Part shown: positions 1-8,924 of the stretch, piece after piece
Numbering within the stretch: position 1 is the first letter of the stretch
Layout: the number at the start of each line of letters is the position of its first letter
Assembly (NCBI RefSeq): GCF_001956215.1
Contig: NZ_MRTQ01000020.1
Span: 42,514 to 106,513 of the forward strand
Length of the DNA: 64,000 nt
Source: Paenibacillus sp. FSL R5-0490
Lineage (GTDB): Bacteria; Bacillota; Bacilli; Bacillales; Cytobacillaceae
Direction: 5' to 3'
The notes under the pieces: model-generated
The model's database searches: none
Seen by the model: the letters and a program-made list of their open reading frames with translations, nothing else
Told to the model about the DNA's origin: nothing
Program-made: the position numbers and the translations under genes

Positions 1-1190
1 TCTTTGAGGGTGTAGGTGCCTTCGAATCCGGCCAAATAGACGAACAAAAGCTCCTGGAAATCGAGCAGGTAGCATGTCCGACCTGCGGTTCCTGTTCAGG
101 GATGTTCACTGCGAATTCCATGAACTGCCTTGCAGAAGGACTGGGCCTTGCACTTCCTGGCAATGGCACGATTCTGGCTGTATCAGAAGAAAGAAAAGAA
201 TTTGTTAAACGTTCAGCCAAGCAGCTGATGGAATTAATCAAGCAAGACATTAAACCGCGCGATATTGTTACCATTGATGCGATTGACAATGCATTTGCCC
301 TGGATATGGCAATGGGCGGGTCAACCAATACAGTTCTTCACACATTGGCGCTTGCTCACGAAGCTGAAATTGAATATCCGATTGAACGAATCAATGAGAT
401 TGCTAATAGGGTTCCTCATTTAGCCAAAATCGCTCCTGCGTCAGATTATCATATTGAAGATGTTCATAATGCCGGTGGGGTGAGTGCAATCATCAATGAA
501 TTGCTTAAAAAGCCGGACGCCTTGAATGGTGACTGTCTGACAGTTACCGGAAAGCCGCTAAGGGAGAATGTAGCAGGCAGTGAGATTCAGGATAAAAATG
601 TAATCCGGACACTGGAGAATCCGCACTCTGAACGCGGAGGGCTGGCAGTTTTATTTGGGAATCTAGCTCCTGAGGGATCAATTATAAAAGTGGGTGCAGT
701 AGATGAGTCAGTAGGCGGATACCATAGAGGGCCAGCCATCTGCTTTGATTCGCAGGAAGATGCACTATCCGGAATCATTACTGGCAAGGTGCAGGAAGGC
801 CATGTTGTTGTCATTCGTTATGAGGGCCCTAAAGGCGGCCCTGGAATGCCGGAGATGCTTGCACCGACTTCACAGATTGTCGGCCGTGGTTTAGGTGCAA
901 AAGTCGGCCTGATTACAGATGGCCGTTTCTCGGGTGCTTCCCGCGGCATCAGCATTGGGCACATCTCACCGGAGGCTGCTGAAGGCGGACCTATTGCATT
1001 TGTGGAGAATGGAGACATCATTGAATTGGATCTGAATAACCGTACAATCAATCTGGAAATTTCGGATGAAGAATTCGAAAAGCGGAAAGCCAATTGGAAG
1101 GGCTTCGAGCCAAAGGTTAAAAAAGGGTATCTTGCCCGTTATTCGAAGCTAGTCACCAATGCCAGCACAGGTGGCGTTATGAAAATTTAA
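1..1190 (+). CDS. ilvD: Dihydroxy-acid dehydratase (5' truncated by window edge)
   Basis: This enzyme dehydrates 2,3-dihydroxy-3-methylbutanoate and -pentanoate to the 2-keto acids, the third shared step of valine and isoleucine synthesis. The reading frame is open from base 3, so the gene enters from outside the window; 395 residues are visible and roughly the first 160 of a usual ~555 are missing. The iron-sulfur region [11 protein letters not shown] is visible at fragment residues 25-35, followed by AMGGSTNT and, near the C-terminus, GRFSGASRG, which carries the conserved active-site serine. Apparent ATG starts inside the window lie after the conserved cysteines and cannot be the true start. 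A terminator follows immediately. The neighbouring brxA gives the same pairing as in B. subtilis, and ilvA lies 17 kb downstream. Confidence 0.96.
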   Translation, partial: FEGVGAFESGQIDEQKLLEIEQVACPTCGSCSGMFTANSMNCLAEGLGLALPGNGTILAVSEERKEFVKRSAKQLMELIKQDIKPRDIVTIDAIDNAFALDMAMGGSTNTVLHTLALAHEAEIEYPIERINEIANRVPHLAKIAPASDYHIEDVHNAGGVSAIINELLKKPDALNGDCLTVTGKPLRENVAGSEIQDKNVIRTLENPHSERGGLAVLFGNLAPEGSIIKVGAVDESVGGYHRGPAICFDSQEDALSGIITGKVQEGHVVVIRYEGPKGGPGMPEMLAPTSQIVGRGLGAKVGLITDGRFSGASRGISIGHISPEAAEGGPIAFVENGDIIELDLNNRTINLEISDEEFEKRKANWKGFEPKVKKGYLARYSKLVTNASTGGVMKI

Positions 1191-1202
1191 ATATAGTAAG
1201 GA

Positions 1203-1236
1203 TGCCGGTCTTTTAGGACCGGCTTTCTTTGAATTA
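1203..1236 (+). terminator. Intrinsic terminator of ilvD
   Basis: GCCGGTC and GACCGGC pair around a short loop, followed by a T-rich tract. It lies 13 bases after the ilvD stop. Confidence 0.85.
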
Positions 1237-1336
1237 GCTGAGTTATGACGAGAACCGGCATAGAAAAATTGCATTAAGATCATACGATATAGTATGCTTA
1301 CTTTACAAACTGTACGTTAAGGAGGATGCAAATCTT

Positions 1337-1771
1337 ATGTCAATGGCATATGAAGAATATATGAAGCAAATGGTGAAGCCGATGCGTCAGGAGCTTGTAC
1401 AGGCAGGCTTTAAAGAGCTTACGGCTTCAGAAGATGTAGAGCAATTCATGGAAAACCTTGAAGGCACAGCACTTGTAGTCGTAAATTCAGTTTGCGGCTG
1501 TGCAGCAGGACTTGCCCGCCCTGCAGCAACACAGGCTGTTATAAGAAGTGAAAAGAAACCTGATCATCTGGTGACGGTTTTTGCGGGACAGGACAAAGAA
1601 GCAACAGCCAAAATGCGCGAGTACTTTGATGGATATGAACCTTCATCACCTTCTATGGCTCTTTTTAAAGGGAAGAAAGTTGTGCACTTCATTCACCGCC
1701 ATGATATCGAAGACCACTCTATGGAAGCGATCATGGAGAACCTTCTTGCAGCTTTTGAGGCGAACTGCTGA
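1337..1771 (+). CDS. brxA: Bacilliredoxin BrxA (YphP/YqiW family)
   Basis: Bacilliredoxins remove bacillithiol from S-bacillithiolated proteins after oxidative stress. The 144-residue protein has the family length and carries the active-site CXC motif as C53-G54-C55 in SVCGCAAG. The ATG at 1337 sits behind AAGGAGG (1319-1325) with good spacing; a second in-frame ATG at 1343 is less well placed. The position directly after ilvD matches B. subtilis brxA (yphP) rather than brxB (yqiW), which is why I chose that symbol. It appears to be monocistronic, between the ilvD terminator and its own terminator. The promoter was not identified with confidence. Confidence 0.9.
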   Translation: MSMAYEEYMKQMVKPMRQELVQAGFKELTASEDVEQFMENLEGTALVVVNSVCGCAAGLARPAATQAVIRSEKKPDHLVTVFAGQDKEATAKMREYFDGYEPSSPSMALFKGKKVVHFIHRHDIEDHSMEAIMENLLAAFEANC

Positions 1772-1790
1772 GAATATTAAATTATACAAA

Positions 1791-1822
1791 AACGGGGTGT
1801 CTGCTGGCACCCTTTTTTCATA
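1791..1822 (+). terminator. Intrinsic terminator of brxA
   Basis: GGGTG and CACCC arms around a TCTGCTGG-type loop are followed by six T residues. Confidence 0.75.
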
Positions 1823-1849
1823 GCAATTTTAGGAATCAGGTGAACATAT

Positions 1850-2623
1850 ATGCTAATTACGACATCCGGACGCACCAATGAAGCAATGATAGAAAAAGCA
1901 AAAAACATTGCAGAACAATTGGGAGCAGAATACATCGACAGGAATAAAAGGTCTGTAAGAGCGATTCAAAAACAAGTTCCTGAAGACTGCATAGTAGTTG
2001 GAAAAGAGCGGCTGGAACTTTATCCGATTGGTGAAAACCAGCCGTTCTTCTTTCATCCGAGTTCAGCCATGTTCAGAGTGAAGCGCCTCCTAAAAGGTGA
2101 GAGTGATCCTTTTCTTGAGGCTGCCGGTCTTAAAGAAGGCAGCAGTATTCTCGATTGTACTCTTGGTCTGGCATCTGACAGCATAACAGCCAGTTTTGCT
2201 GCGGGGAGTAAAGGTAAAGTTACAGGGCTTGAAGGAAATAAATACCTTTCCTTTCTCGTTGCGAACGGGCTCAGGCAGTGGGACTCCGGGCTTGAGATTA
2301 TGAATCAGGCCATGGGAAGAATTAATGTTGAGACATCAATGGCCCTTCCATATTTAAAAAAACTGCCCTCGGACAGTTACGATATTGTCTATTTTGATCC
2401 TATGTTTGAAGAAGAAATCATTGAGTCAGAAGGGATTAAAGCTTTAAGGAACTTTGCTGTCTATGAGGATTTGTCAGAAGAAGTTATATTTCATGCAAAA
2501 CGAGCAGCGAGGCAAAGAGTGATCCTGAAAGATCACTTTAGAAGTTCCAGGTTTGCTCAATATGGCTTCAAAGTAATTGAAAGAAAGTCATCGAAATTTC
2601 ATTTTGGCATTATTGAAAAATAA
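1850..2623 (+). CDS. Class I SAM-dependent methyltransferase, RsmJ-like (DUF548 type)
   Basis: This 257-residue protein looks like a Rossmann-fold methyltransferase of the RsmJ/SAM_MT family; E. coli RsmJ methylates 16S rRNA G1516. What I see is the motif I region DCTLGLASD at residues 102-110, an acidic residue closing the next strand (GLEGNKYL), and the motif IV-like signature FDPMF at 182-186, which is characteristic of the RsmJ family. The N-terminal ~95 residues match no domain I can name. The start at 1850 follows CAGGTGA. It stands alone between two terminators. The actual substrate is not shown by the sequence; rRNA is inferred from family resemblance only. Confidence 0.7.
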   Translation: MLITTSGRTNEAMIEKAKNIAEQLGAEYIDRNKRSVRAIQKQVPEDCIVVGKERLELYPIGENQPFFFHPSSAMFRVKRLLKGESDPFLEAAGLKEGSSILDCTLGLASDSITASFAAGSKGKVTGLEGNKYLSFLVANGLRQWDSGLEIMNQAMGRINVETSMALPYLKKLPSDSYDIVYFDPMFEEEIIESEGIKALRNFAVYEDLSEEVIFHAKRAARQRVILKDHFRSSRFAQYGFKVIERKSSKFHFGIIEK

Positions 2624-2625
2624 GA

Positions 2626-2660
2626 GCAGGTGCCAGTTAATATCAGGCACCTGCTTATTT
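2626..2660. terminator. Bidirectional intrinsic terminator
   Basis: AGCAGGTGCC pairs with GGCACCTGCT. A T-rich tract follows on the plus strand and another (TCTTATTTTT) on the minus strand, so it can end both the methyltransferase gene and the minus-strand small ORF. Confidence 0.85.
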
Positions 2661-2737
2661 TAATCTGCAATGGCAAGATAAACAAAGTAAGCCATCAGTA
2701 AAAGACTTGCAATGACAAAGAATACAGACCAATCCAT
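2660..2737 (-). CDS. 25-residue hydrophobic small membrane protein
   Basis: A short ORF on the minus strand encodes MDWSVFFVIASLLLMAYFVY followed by LAIAD, that is, one membrane span with almost no flanking sequence. An AAGGGGG ribosome site lies 6 bases upstream of the ATG, and the stop codon abuts a bidirectional terminator, so promoter-proximal and terminal signals both fit a real gene. I do not recognise a family. Single-span peptides of this size in Bacillaceae often modulate a membrane partner, but no partner is evident here. The main alternative is a chance ORF; the strong ribosome site and uninterrupted hydrophobicity argue against that. Confidence 0.6.
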   Translation of the reverse strand: MDWSVFFVIASLLLMAYFVYLAIAD

Positions 2738-2942
2738 GATATTTCCCCCTTATTCATTCTTCTGGACTTGAAGAACATGATTTGTTTTATTATTCCCCGC
2801 TTTGCTCCTAATTAATCCGCCAATTAACTCATTACTATATTTCTATTGTTCTTTTTGCCGATGCATGAAATCAATTTTAATTTGGTTCGAAAAGAAGTAT
2901 AATAGAAAAATAGAAACGAGATACATAGCGAGGAAGGATACG

Positions 2943-4124
2943 ATGGAATTTCCTATTTCAAAAAAAATGGCTTCTTTTACAGAGAGCGTGTTTACGGAAT
3001 TGGCCCAAATTAAGAATTCGAAACTTTCAGACGGGTTTTCGGTGATTGATTTGAGCATTGGCAGTCCTGATATGCCCCCTCCCGCTTTTGTTATGGAGGA
3101 ATTGGCAAGAGGAGCCCGTGATCCAGAACAATACGGGTACTCGTTAACAGGTACACATGAATTTCATACCGCAGTCAGCGGCTATTATAAACGAAATTTT
3201 GAAGTGGATCTCGATCCTGCTTCAGAGGTGCTGCTTTTAATGGGATCCCAGGATGGGCTGGTACATTTGCCGATGATTCTATGTGATCCGGGAGATTATA
3301 TCCTTGTTCCAGACCCCGGATACACTGCCTATGCTGCAGGTGCAGCAATGGCTGGTGCACAAATGTACGGAATGCCTTTAAAAAAGGAGAACAGCTTCCT
3401 CCCTGATTTTAATGAGATCCCTGAAGAAATCCTTGCAAACACGAAATTAATGATCTTAAACTTCCCAGGCAACCCCGTTCCGGCAATGGCGACAGAGGAT
3501 ATTTTTTTTCGAGCGATCCGGCTTGCAAAGAAATACGGTTTTGCTGTATTGCATGATTTTGCTTATTCGGAACTTTATTATGAAAAGAAACCTTTAAGTT
3601 TTTTGTCTGTTGAAGGGGCAGCTGATGTGGGGATTGAAATGAATTCACTATCAAAAAGCTTTAATATGGCTGGCTGCAGGGTCGCATATGCCGCAGGCAA
3701 TCAGCAGCTTATAGCGCTGCTTGCCAATTTCAAATCCAATTTGGATTATGGTGTATTCCTGCCGGTACAGGCAGCTGCGGTGAAAGCATTGAATGATCAG
3801 TCTGATTTTTTGCAGGACTTGAGAGAGACATATAGAAAAAGAAGAGATGTATTTATAAAAAATCTTGAAACTATAGGCTGGGATATCAGCCGGCCTGAGG
3901 GGTCTATGTTCTTATGGGCCGAGATCCCTTCAGGGTACAGCTCCTCCAAAGATTTTGCGATTGACTTAATTAACCGGGCGAGTGTAGTCGTAACTCCTGG
4001 AAGCGCATTTGGAAGGTGGGGTGAGGGATACGTTCGGATTGCTCTTGTACAGCCCGAAGATGTTTTAAGGCAAGCTGTCCTTGATATTGAAGGAAGCGGC
4101 ATATTTAAAAAAATCCTTGCTTAG
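2943..4124 (+). CDS. Class I/II PLP-dependent aminotransferase (LL-DAP/aspartate aminotransferase-like)
   Basis: The 393-residue protein has the fold type I aminotransferase landmarks: NFPGNP (173-178), HDFAYSE with the pyridine-binding D205, and the Schiff-base lysine K238 in NSLSKSFNMAGCR. The Tyr-Ser-x-x-x-G substrate-side pattern and the lysine motif resemble the subgroup annotated as LL-diaminopimelate aminotransferase or generic aspartate/aromatic aminotransferases. The ATG at 2943 follows AGCGAGGAAGG; the frame stays open upstream to 2802, but that extension is unlike the family and has no ribosome site. ypjP follows 20 bases later, suggesting co-transcription. Substrate specificity cannot be read from the sequence. 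Confidence 0.85.
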   Translation: MEFPISKKMASFTESVFTELAQIKNSKLSDGFSVIDLSIGSPDMPPPAFVMEELARGARDPEQYGYSLTGTHEFHTAVSGYYKRNFEVDLDPASEVLLLMGSQDGLVHLPMILCDPGDYILVPDPGYTAYAAGAAMAGAQMYGMPLKKENSFLPDFNEIPEEILANTKLMILNFPGNPVPAMATEDIFFRAIRLAKKYGFAVLHDFAYSELYYEKKPLSFLSVEGAADVGIEMNSLSKSFNMAGCRVAYAAGNQQLIALLANFKSNLDYGVFLPVQAAAVKALNDQSDFLQDLRETYRKRRDVFIKNLETIGWDISRPEGSMFLWAEIPSGYSSSKDFAIDLINRASVVVTPGSAFGRWGEGYVRIALVQPEDVLRQAVLDIEGSGIFKKILA

Positions 4125-4144
4125 GAGAAAGGAAGGCGAAAAAA

Positions 4145-4732
4145 ATGCCGAATTGGCTGAGGAAATCCTTTGTTGTACTTGTTACCATTTTAACGTTTGG
4201 CCTCGTCACACCTTCTCAGGCATTTCTATATGAAAATACGAACCAGCTAAAAGCCTCCAGAGCTTCAGATGTGGAAAACTCAGAGAATGGCGCAGAACTT
4301 GCTGAAGAGGAAAATAGTTATTTCGATAAAGAGGACTTTATCAGGCAAATGCTTATAGAGGCTGAGACACAATCGTATGAGAAATTTGGTGCAAAGATAG
4401 GCCCAGTTATTGAAGATGAGTTTAACGAGGTCATCCTTCCAGAAATTGAGAAAGCCATCCAGGAGGTTGCAGTGCACTTTCCGGAAGAAAGCCTTGCTGA
4501 ATTAAAGGTTACAGAAACTCCTGGGGGCGGGTTATCGGAAAAAATTTTCCACATAACCAACAGCAGGACAAACGAAGATGTCATTCGCTTCCATGTAAGA
4601 AGGGACCATCCACCTCAGCAGGGGTACTGGTTTAATTTTCACTATCATACACACCATGATCATTTTCAGGCCCACCATGAACTCGGGTCAATTTACTGGA
4701 ACAAAAATACTCCGCCAAAATGGATGAGTTAA
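4145..4732 (+). CDS. ypjP: YpjP-like exported protein
   Basis: This 195-residue protein begins with a positively charged start and a hydrophobic stretch ending near SQAFLYE, which is a likely signal peptide or membrane anchor. A central acidic, helical part follows. The C-terminus is unusually rich in histidine and aromatic residues (HYHTHHDHFQAHHE), which could bind metal. Gene order near thyA/dfrA and the overall pattern match B. subtilis YpjP, whose function I do not know. The start has AGGAGAAAGGAAGG upstream, and the gene follows the aminotransferase by 20 bases. No terminator is obvious before the ECF-type promoter of the next gene. Confidence 0.75.
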   Translation: MPNWLRKSFVVLVTILTFGLVTPSQAFLYENTNQLKASRASDVENSENGAELAEEENSYFDKEDFIRQMLIEAETQSYEKFGAKIGPVIEDEFNEVILPEIEKAIQEVAVHFPEESLAELKVTETPGGGLSEKIFHITNSRTNEDVIRFHVRRDHPPQQGYWFNFHYHTHHDHFQAHHELGSIYWNKNTPPKWMS

Positions 4733-4779
4733 AATATTGAAATAAACTCTGGAATATGAAAAAATATTTTTATGGATTA

Positions 4780-4805
4780 TGAAACTTTTCATGATTTATA
4801 CCGTA
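4780..4805 (+). promoter_or_regulatory. ECF-sigma (SigW/SigM-type) promoter for terD-terC
   Basis: TGAAAC (4780-4785), a 16-base spacer and CGTA (4802-4805) match the extracytoplasmic-function sigma consensus of B. subtilis SigW/SigM/SigX exactly. The -10 lies 37 bases before the first terD. The homologous yce operon of B. subtilis is under ECF sigma control, so the match agrees with known biology. Confidence 0.8.
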
Positions 4806-4842
4806 AATACAATTATTCTACATAATGGAGGTTTGATTTGAA

Positions 4843-5424
4843 ATGGCAGTAAGCTTATCAAAAGGACAAAAAGTGGACTTAACAAAAACAAATCCAGGAA
4901 TGAGTAAGGTAGTAGTAGGGCTTGGATGGGACACGAACAAATATGATGGCGGAAATGACTTTGATTTGGATTCTTCTGTATTTCTGCTTGGAGATACTGG
5001 AAAAGTAACTTCTGAAAGCGACTTTGTTTTCTACAACAATACATCAGGCGCAAATGGATCAGTTGTACATACTGGAGATAACCGTACAGGTGAAGGGGAT
5101 GGCGATGATGAGCAGGTGAAAATTGACCTGGCTAATGTCCCAGCTAACATTCAGCGCATTACATTCACAATCACCATTCATGACGGGGAAGCCCGTAATC
5201 AGAACTTTGGACAGGTATCAAATGCCTATGCAAGAATTCTGAATGAAGTTACAGGTGAAGAATTGATCCGTTATGATCTGGGTGAAGACTTCTCAATTGA
5301 AACTGCACTTGTAGTTGGAGAATTATACAGACATAACGGAGAATGGAAATTCAGTGCAATCGGAAGCGGATATCAGGGCGGACTGGCTGCACTGGCAAAA
5401 GATTTTGGTTTACAGGTAGGATAA
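4843..5424 (+). CDS. TerD-family stress protein (first copy)
   Basis: TerD-domain proteins are cytoplasmic calcium-binding beta-sandwiches that accompany TerC and TelA in tellurite and envelope-stress systems. The 193 residues hold one full domain: the opening [11 protein letters not shown], the acidic DFDLD cluster at 39-43 and [13 protein letters not shown] at 79-91, both typical calcium-site segments, and the closing [12 protein letters not shown]. subtilis has three such paralogues (YceC, YceD, YceE); this one is closest in appearance to the plain YceD/YceE type. The ATG has GGAGG upstream. It is the first gene after an ECF promoter and is followed by terC, with a weak hairpin between them. 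Confidence 0.93.
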   Translation: MAVSLSKGQKVDLTKTNPGMSKVVVGLGWDTNKYDGGNDFDLDSSVFLLGDTGKVTSESDFVFYNNTSGANGSVVHTGDNRTGEGDGDDEQVKIDLANVPANIQRITFTITIHDGEARNQNFGQVSNAYARILNEVTGEELIRYDLGEDFSIETALVVGELYRHNGEWKFSAIGSGYQGGLAALAKDFGLQVG

Positions 5425-5448
5425 ATAAGAGGTATATTTGCTTAATAA

Positions 5449-5472
5449 GGCTCGGCAATGCCGGGTCTTTTA
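5449..5472 (+). terminator. Weak terminator or attenuator between terD and terC
   Basis: GGCTCGGC and GCCGGGTC form a stem with G-U pairs, followed by TTTTAT. It may reduce rather than stop transcription into terC. Confidence 0.5.
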
Positions 5473-5510
5473 TATGAAAAAGCAGTCATCACCGGGAGGA
5501 ATAATTTAGA

Positions 5511-6290
5511 ATGGAAATATTAGAATCTATTTTGCATACATATTCCCAGTTCTTTAACTGGGAAATGTGGGTTGAAGCTTTATCAAAGCCGGAAAGCTGG
5601 GCACTGATAGGTACACTTGTAATTCTGGAAGGCCTATTATCTGCTGATAATGCACTTGTTCTTGCAGTAATGGTAAAACATCTGCCGGAAAAACAGCGGA
5701 AGAAAGCTCTTTTTTACGGTCTTTTAGGTGCTTACTTCTTCAGATTTATTGCAATCGGCATCGGTGTATTTTTAATTGAATTCTGGTATATCAAGGTCTT
5801 AGGTGCTGCCTACCTGGCCTGGCTTGCCATTAAGTACTTTATTGATAAGAGGCAAGCAGAAGAGGAAGGCGATGAACATGCAATAGAAGGCATCAATCAA
5901 AGAGGATTATTAATCCGTCTTTTCGGTACTTTCTGGGGAACTGTCATTGCAGTTGAATTGATGGATATTGCATTTTCAATCGATAGTATATTGGCTGCGC
6001 TTGGAGTCAGCCAGGAAATTTGGGTGCTTTTGATAGGCGGTATGCTTGGTATTATCATGATGCGTGGCGTAGCTGGCGTATTTTTGAAGCTGATTGACAG
6101 GGTACCGGAGCTGGAAACCAGCTCATATATCCTGATCCTTCTTATTGCTGCTAAAATGCTTGCGAGTGCGGCTGGTATTCACATCGACCATATTTACTTC
6201 TTTATCGTATTGGTTATCGTGTTTGCTATTACTTTTATTGTGCATGCGAGGAATGCAAAAAAAGAAGCTGCAGATCAGGGATCGAACTAA
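5511..6290 (+). CDS. yceF: TerC-family integral membrane protein (YceF-like)
   Basis: TerC proteins are polytopic membrane proteins linked to tellurite resistance and, in Bacillus, to manganese export. The 259-residue sequence has about seven hydrophobic segments. It carries the conserved acidic membrane motif LEGLLSADNALVLAV near residues 39-53 and a second one, ELMDIAFSIDSILAA, near 145-159, as expected for the family. Length matches B. subtilis YceF. GGGAGGAATA precedes the ATG. It follows terD and is followed by a strong terminator, so terD-terC form one unit. Either metal export or a scaffold role for the Ter complex would fit. Confidence 0.92.
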   Translation: MEILESILHTYSQFFNWEMWVEALSKPESWALIGTLVILEGLLSADNALVLAVMVKHLPEKQRKKALFYGLLGAYFFRFIAIGIGVFLIEFWYIKVLGAAYLAWLAIKYFIDKRQAEEEGDEHAIEGINQRGLLIRLFGTFWGTVIAVELMDIAFSIDSILAALGVSQEIWVLLIGGMLGIIMMRGVAGVFLKLIDRVPELETSSYILILLIAAKMLASAAGIHIDHIYFFIVLVIVFAITFIVHARNAKKEAADQGSN

Positions 6291-6312
6291 ATATGTAATT
6301 TCATAGATTTAG

Positions 6313-6350
6313 AAAGGGAACAGACACTTGTCCGCTCCCTTTTATTTTTA
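6313..6350 (+). terminator. Intrinsic terminator after terC
   Basis: AAAGGGA and TCCCTTT form the outer stem, GACA and TGTC an inner one, and T-rich runs follow. It separates terD-terC from the biosynthetic module. I found no clear promoter in the remaining 60 bases, so partial read-through is possible. Confidence 0.8.
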
Positions 6351-6409
6351 TCTTTTTTGGATGAAAAAGGAAGAAAGTAGTATTTTAGTGAAGGAATGGA
6401 GCTGCAAAA

Positions 6410-7621
6410 ATGAGACTATTTTCCGATCTGCCGGGTGAAAAAATAAATAATATGTTTTATAAAAAGCCTGGCTATTTTAACAAGAGATCTGACAGGGAGC
6501 TATTATCATATGCTCTTGGGGCAACTTTATATATGCCGGCGACAAGGCCAAATATTCACCAGGATCTGCTGTCAAAAAAACATGCTGGCCTTTCATCCAT
6601 GGTCATATGCCTTGAAGATGCAATTGGTGATGAAGAAGTGGAAATGGCAGAGGGTCTGCTTTGTTCGGAATTGGAAAATTTAAGCTCAGACCTTGTGAAG
6701 GGTCTTTGTGAAGAAGAAGATCTCCCTTTGATCTTCGTGCGAATCAGGAGCTATGAGCAGCTTGTTAGACTCAAGAGCAGAATTCCGAATGGCATGCATC
6801 TTCTGACCGGCTTTGTCCTGCCTAAGTTTTCACCCGCTGAAGGAAGTAGAATTTTAACAGAAATTAAAGAGCTTAATTCTCAGGGTTATTGTTTATATGC
6901 CATGCCGATTTTGGAGACGAAAGAAATTATTCAAAAAGAAACAAGGCTTGAAGAGCTGATCGGCATAAAGAAAGTGCTGGACCAATATTTTGAGCTGATT
7001 TTAAATGTGAGAATTGGAGCTACGGATTTTAGCGGACTCTATGGAATACGAAGAAATTCTGATACGACAGTTTACGATATTGCTGTAATTAGAGATTGCA
7101 TATCAGATATTATTAATATTTTCCTGCGTGCGGACCAGCCGTATGTCATTTCAGGTCCGGTCTGGGAATACTTTTCCTCAAAAGAGCGTCTTCTAAAGCC
7201 TCAAATAAGGCAAACACCATTCATGGAACGTCTCGGACAGGATGGACTGAAAATGAGAACGGACTTAATTGATCGGCATATGGATGGTTTAATTAGAGAA
7301 ATTGCAATGGATATTTCAAATGGCTTAACTGGGAAAACCATTATACATCCAACCCATATTAGGCCTGTACAGGCATTGAATACGGTAACACTTGAAGAGT
7401 ATCTGGATGCACAGAGCATCGCCGGTCAGGCCGGCGGAAAAATAGGAGTTATGAAAAGTGATTATCAAAACAAAATGAATGAAATAAAACCTCATTTGTA
7501 TTGGGCAAAAAAAATATTATTAAAATCAGAAGTATACGGGGTGCTGCAGGATGAGATCACATACATTGACCTACTCAAAAACGAAACATTCAATTCAGAT
7601 ACTCAACTCATTAACCGTTGA
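6410..7621 (+). CDS. CitE/HpcH-like C-C bond lyase of the Ter biosynthetic module
   Basis: The 403-residue protein has a TIM-barrel aldolase/citrate-lyase-beta signature: CLEDAIGD at 67-74, PILETKE with E169 (usual metal or CoA-side glutamate) and RIGATDFSGLYG from 201 (the family's IGAxDLxxxLG). This is the C-C bond lyase that recurs with PRTase, StiP and HAD genes in TerD/TelA clusters. It should cleave or form a C-C bond on a small oxo-acid or sugar-like precursor; the substrate is unknown. AAGGAATGGAG precedes the ATG. The 3' end overlaps the PRTase gene by 71 bases, indicating tight translational coupling. Confidence 0.82.
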   Translation: MRLFSDLPGEKINNMFYKKPGYFNKRSDRELLSYALGATLYMPATRPNIHQDLLSKKHAGLSSMVICLEDAIGDEEVEMAEGLLCSELENLSSDLVKGLCEEEDLPLIFVRIRSYEQLVRLKSRIPNGMHLLTGFVLPKFSPAEGSRILTEIKELNSQGYCLYAMPILETKEIIQKETRLEELIGIKKVLDQYFELILNVRIGATDFSGLYGIRRNSDTTVYDIAVIRDCISDIINIFLRADQPYVISGPVWEYFSSKERLLKPQIRQTPFMERLGQDGLKMRTDLIDRHMDGLIREIAMDISNGLTGKTIIHPTHIRPVQALNTVTLEEYLDAQSIAGQAGGKIGVMKSDYQNKMNEIKPHLYWAKKILLKSEVYGVLQDEITYIDLLKNETFNSDTQLINR

Positions 7622-8924
7622 TATTCATATAACCGAGAACCCATATGAGCTGCTCCCTGAAGATTTATTTGTCATGGCAGCAAGGATAAACAAGAAAAGA
7701 TCTTTCTTATTTGTCAGCAAAGTGCTCGGGAAACATATACCGATAGACCCGAAGATTGGACTCCTGACAGGAGAATTGCTCGCCAGCCTTTATATGGAGA
7801 AGGCGAAAAAGGTGGAGACCGGAAAGGCCGCAGAGCTTTTATCCGCTTTTATAAACGGTACAGATTTCATGAACAGCAGTCCATTTATTGATAAAGATTA
7901 TAACCCGGTTATCATTGGATTTGCTGAAACAGCAACTGCACTCGGACATGCTTTCTTTCAATCATTTAAACGTGCCGATTACTTTCATACAACTAGAGAG
8001 CAGCTGGCAGATCAGAATTCAGTCATAACATTTGAAGAAGAACATTCTCATGCTACTTCACACAGATGCTATGCAGATGCAGATCTTTTGGATAATAAGA
8101 GGGAGATTATACTTGTCGATGATGAAATGACTACTGGTAAAACAGCTATTAATATCATCCGCTCCATTCATGAACGCTTTCCAAGAAAGATGTATACAGT
8201 CGTCTCCATCCTGGATTGGCGTTCCCAAAAAGATCAGATACTGTTTGATGATTTGGAAAAAGAGCTGGGCATTATTATTAACAATGTGTCTCTTCTAAAA
8301 GGGGAGATCGATGTATATGGGACTCCTAAAGTGAATAATGGTCAGTCAGCAGACGAGCTGTCAGGACAAACTGCTCATATTTCCTATATTGATATAAGTA
8401 AAGAATTCCCTGAATTATTAAGCCGGACGAATGAACCATCAGTTACTTTAAACGGTGAGATCAGAAATATTCCCTATTTAAAAGATTCGGGCCGATTCGG
8501 GCTGGATGCAAAACGCCAGGCCGGATTAAGTGTGTCATTAGCTGAGATCGGCCAATCCTTATCCCGAAAACGGGATGGAAGAAATACATTATGTCTTGGA
8601 ACCGGGGAGTTCATGTATATCCCTATGAAGGTTGCCTCCTTAATGGGGGAAGGCGTAAAGTTCCACTCAACAACACGCAGTCCCATCTTTGTAAGAAATG
8701 ATAAAGACTATGGAGCGCAATACGGCATTTCCTTTCAAAATCCTGAAGACCCTGAAATGGCACAATTTGTTTATAACATTCCAGACGGCTGTTATGAAGA
8801 AGTGTTCCTGTTTTTTGAAAGAGAACCGGAAAAAGATTCCCTTATGCCTTTTATCAATCAATTAAAAAAATATATTAAAAATGTAAAAGTAGTCTACTTT
8901 AACGGAGGTGGAAAAAATGAATAA
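7551..8924 (+). CDS. Phosphoribosyltransferase with C-terminal TRSP domain
   Basis: The N-terminal half is a type I phosphoribosyltransferase: the PRPP loop ILVDDEMTTGKT lies at residues 187-198, with the two acidic residues and the TGKT turn intact. The C-terminal part holds the eponymous TRSP motif at 375-378 within FHSTTRSPIF. This two-domain protein is the hallmark enzyme of the Ter biosynthetic module and is predicted to attach a base-like group to ribose-5-phosphate. The start overlaps the upstream lyase gene by 71 bases; I keep the ATG at 7551 because GGGGTG lies seven bases upstream and no better start exists before the conserved part. It overlaps the StiP gene downstream. Confidence 0.87.
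   Translation: MRSHTLTYSKTKHSIQILNSLTVDIHITENPYELLPEDLFVMAARINKKRSFLFVSKVLGKHIPIDPKIGLLTGELLASLYMEKAKKVETGKAAELLSAFINGTDFMNSSPFIDKDYNPVIIGFAETATALGHAFFQSFKRADYFHTTREQLADQNSVITFEEEHSHATSHRCYADADLLDNKREIILVDDEMTTGKTAINIIRSIHERFPRKMYTVVSILDWRSQKDQILFDDLEKELGIIINNVSLLKGEIDVYGTPKVNNGQSADELSGQTAHISYIDISKEFPELLSRTNEPSVTLNGEIRNIPYLKDSGRFGLDAKRQAGLSVSLAEIGQSLSRKRDGRNTLCLGTGEFMYIPMKVASLMGEGVKFHSTTRSPIFVRNDKDYGAQYGISFQNPEDPEMAQFVYNIPDGCYEEVFLFFEREPEKDSLMPFINQLKKYIKNVKVVYFNGGGKNE

Noticed and set aside
2802..2942. Longer N-terminus of the aminotransferase
   Set aside because: No ribosome site, Cys-rich non-family sequence, and a strong site exists before ATG 2943.
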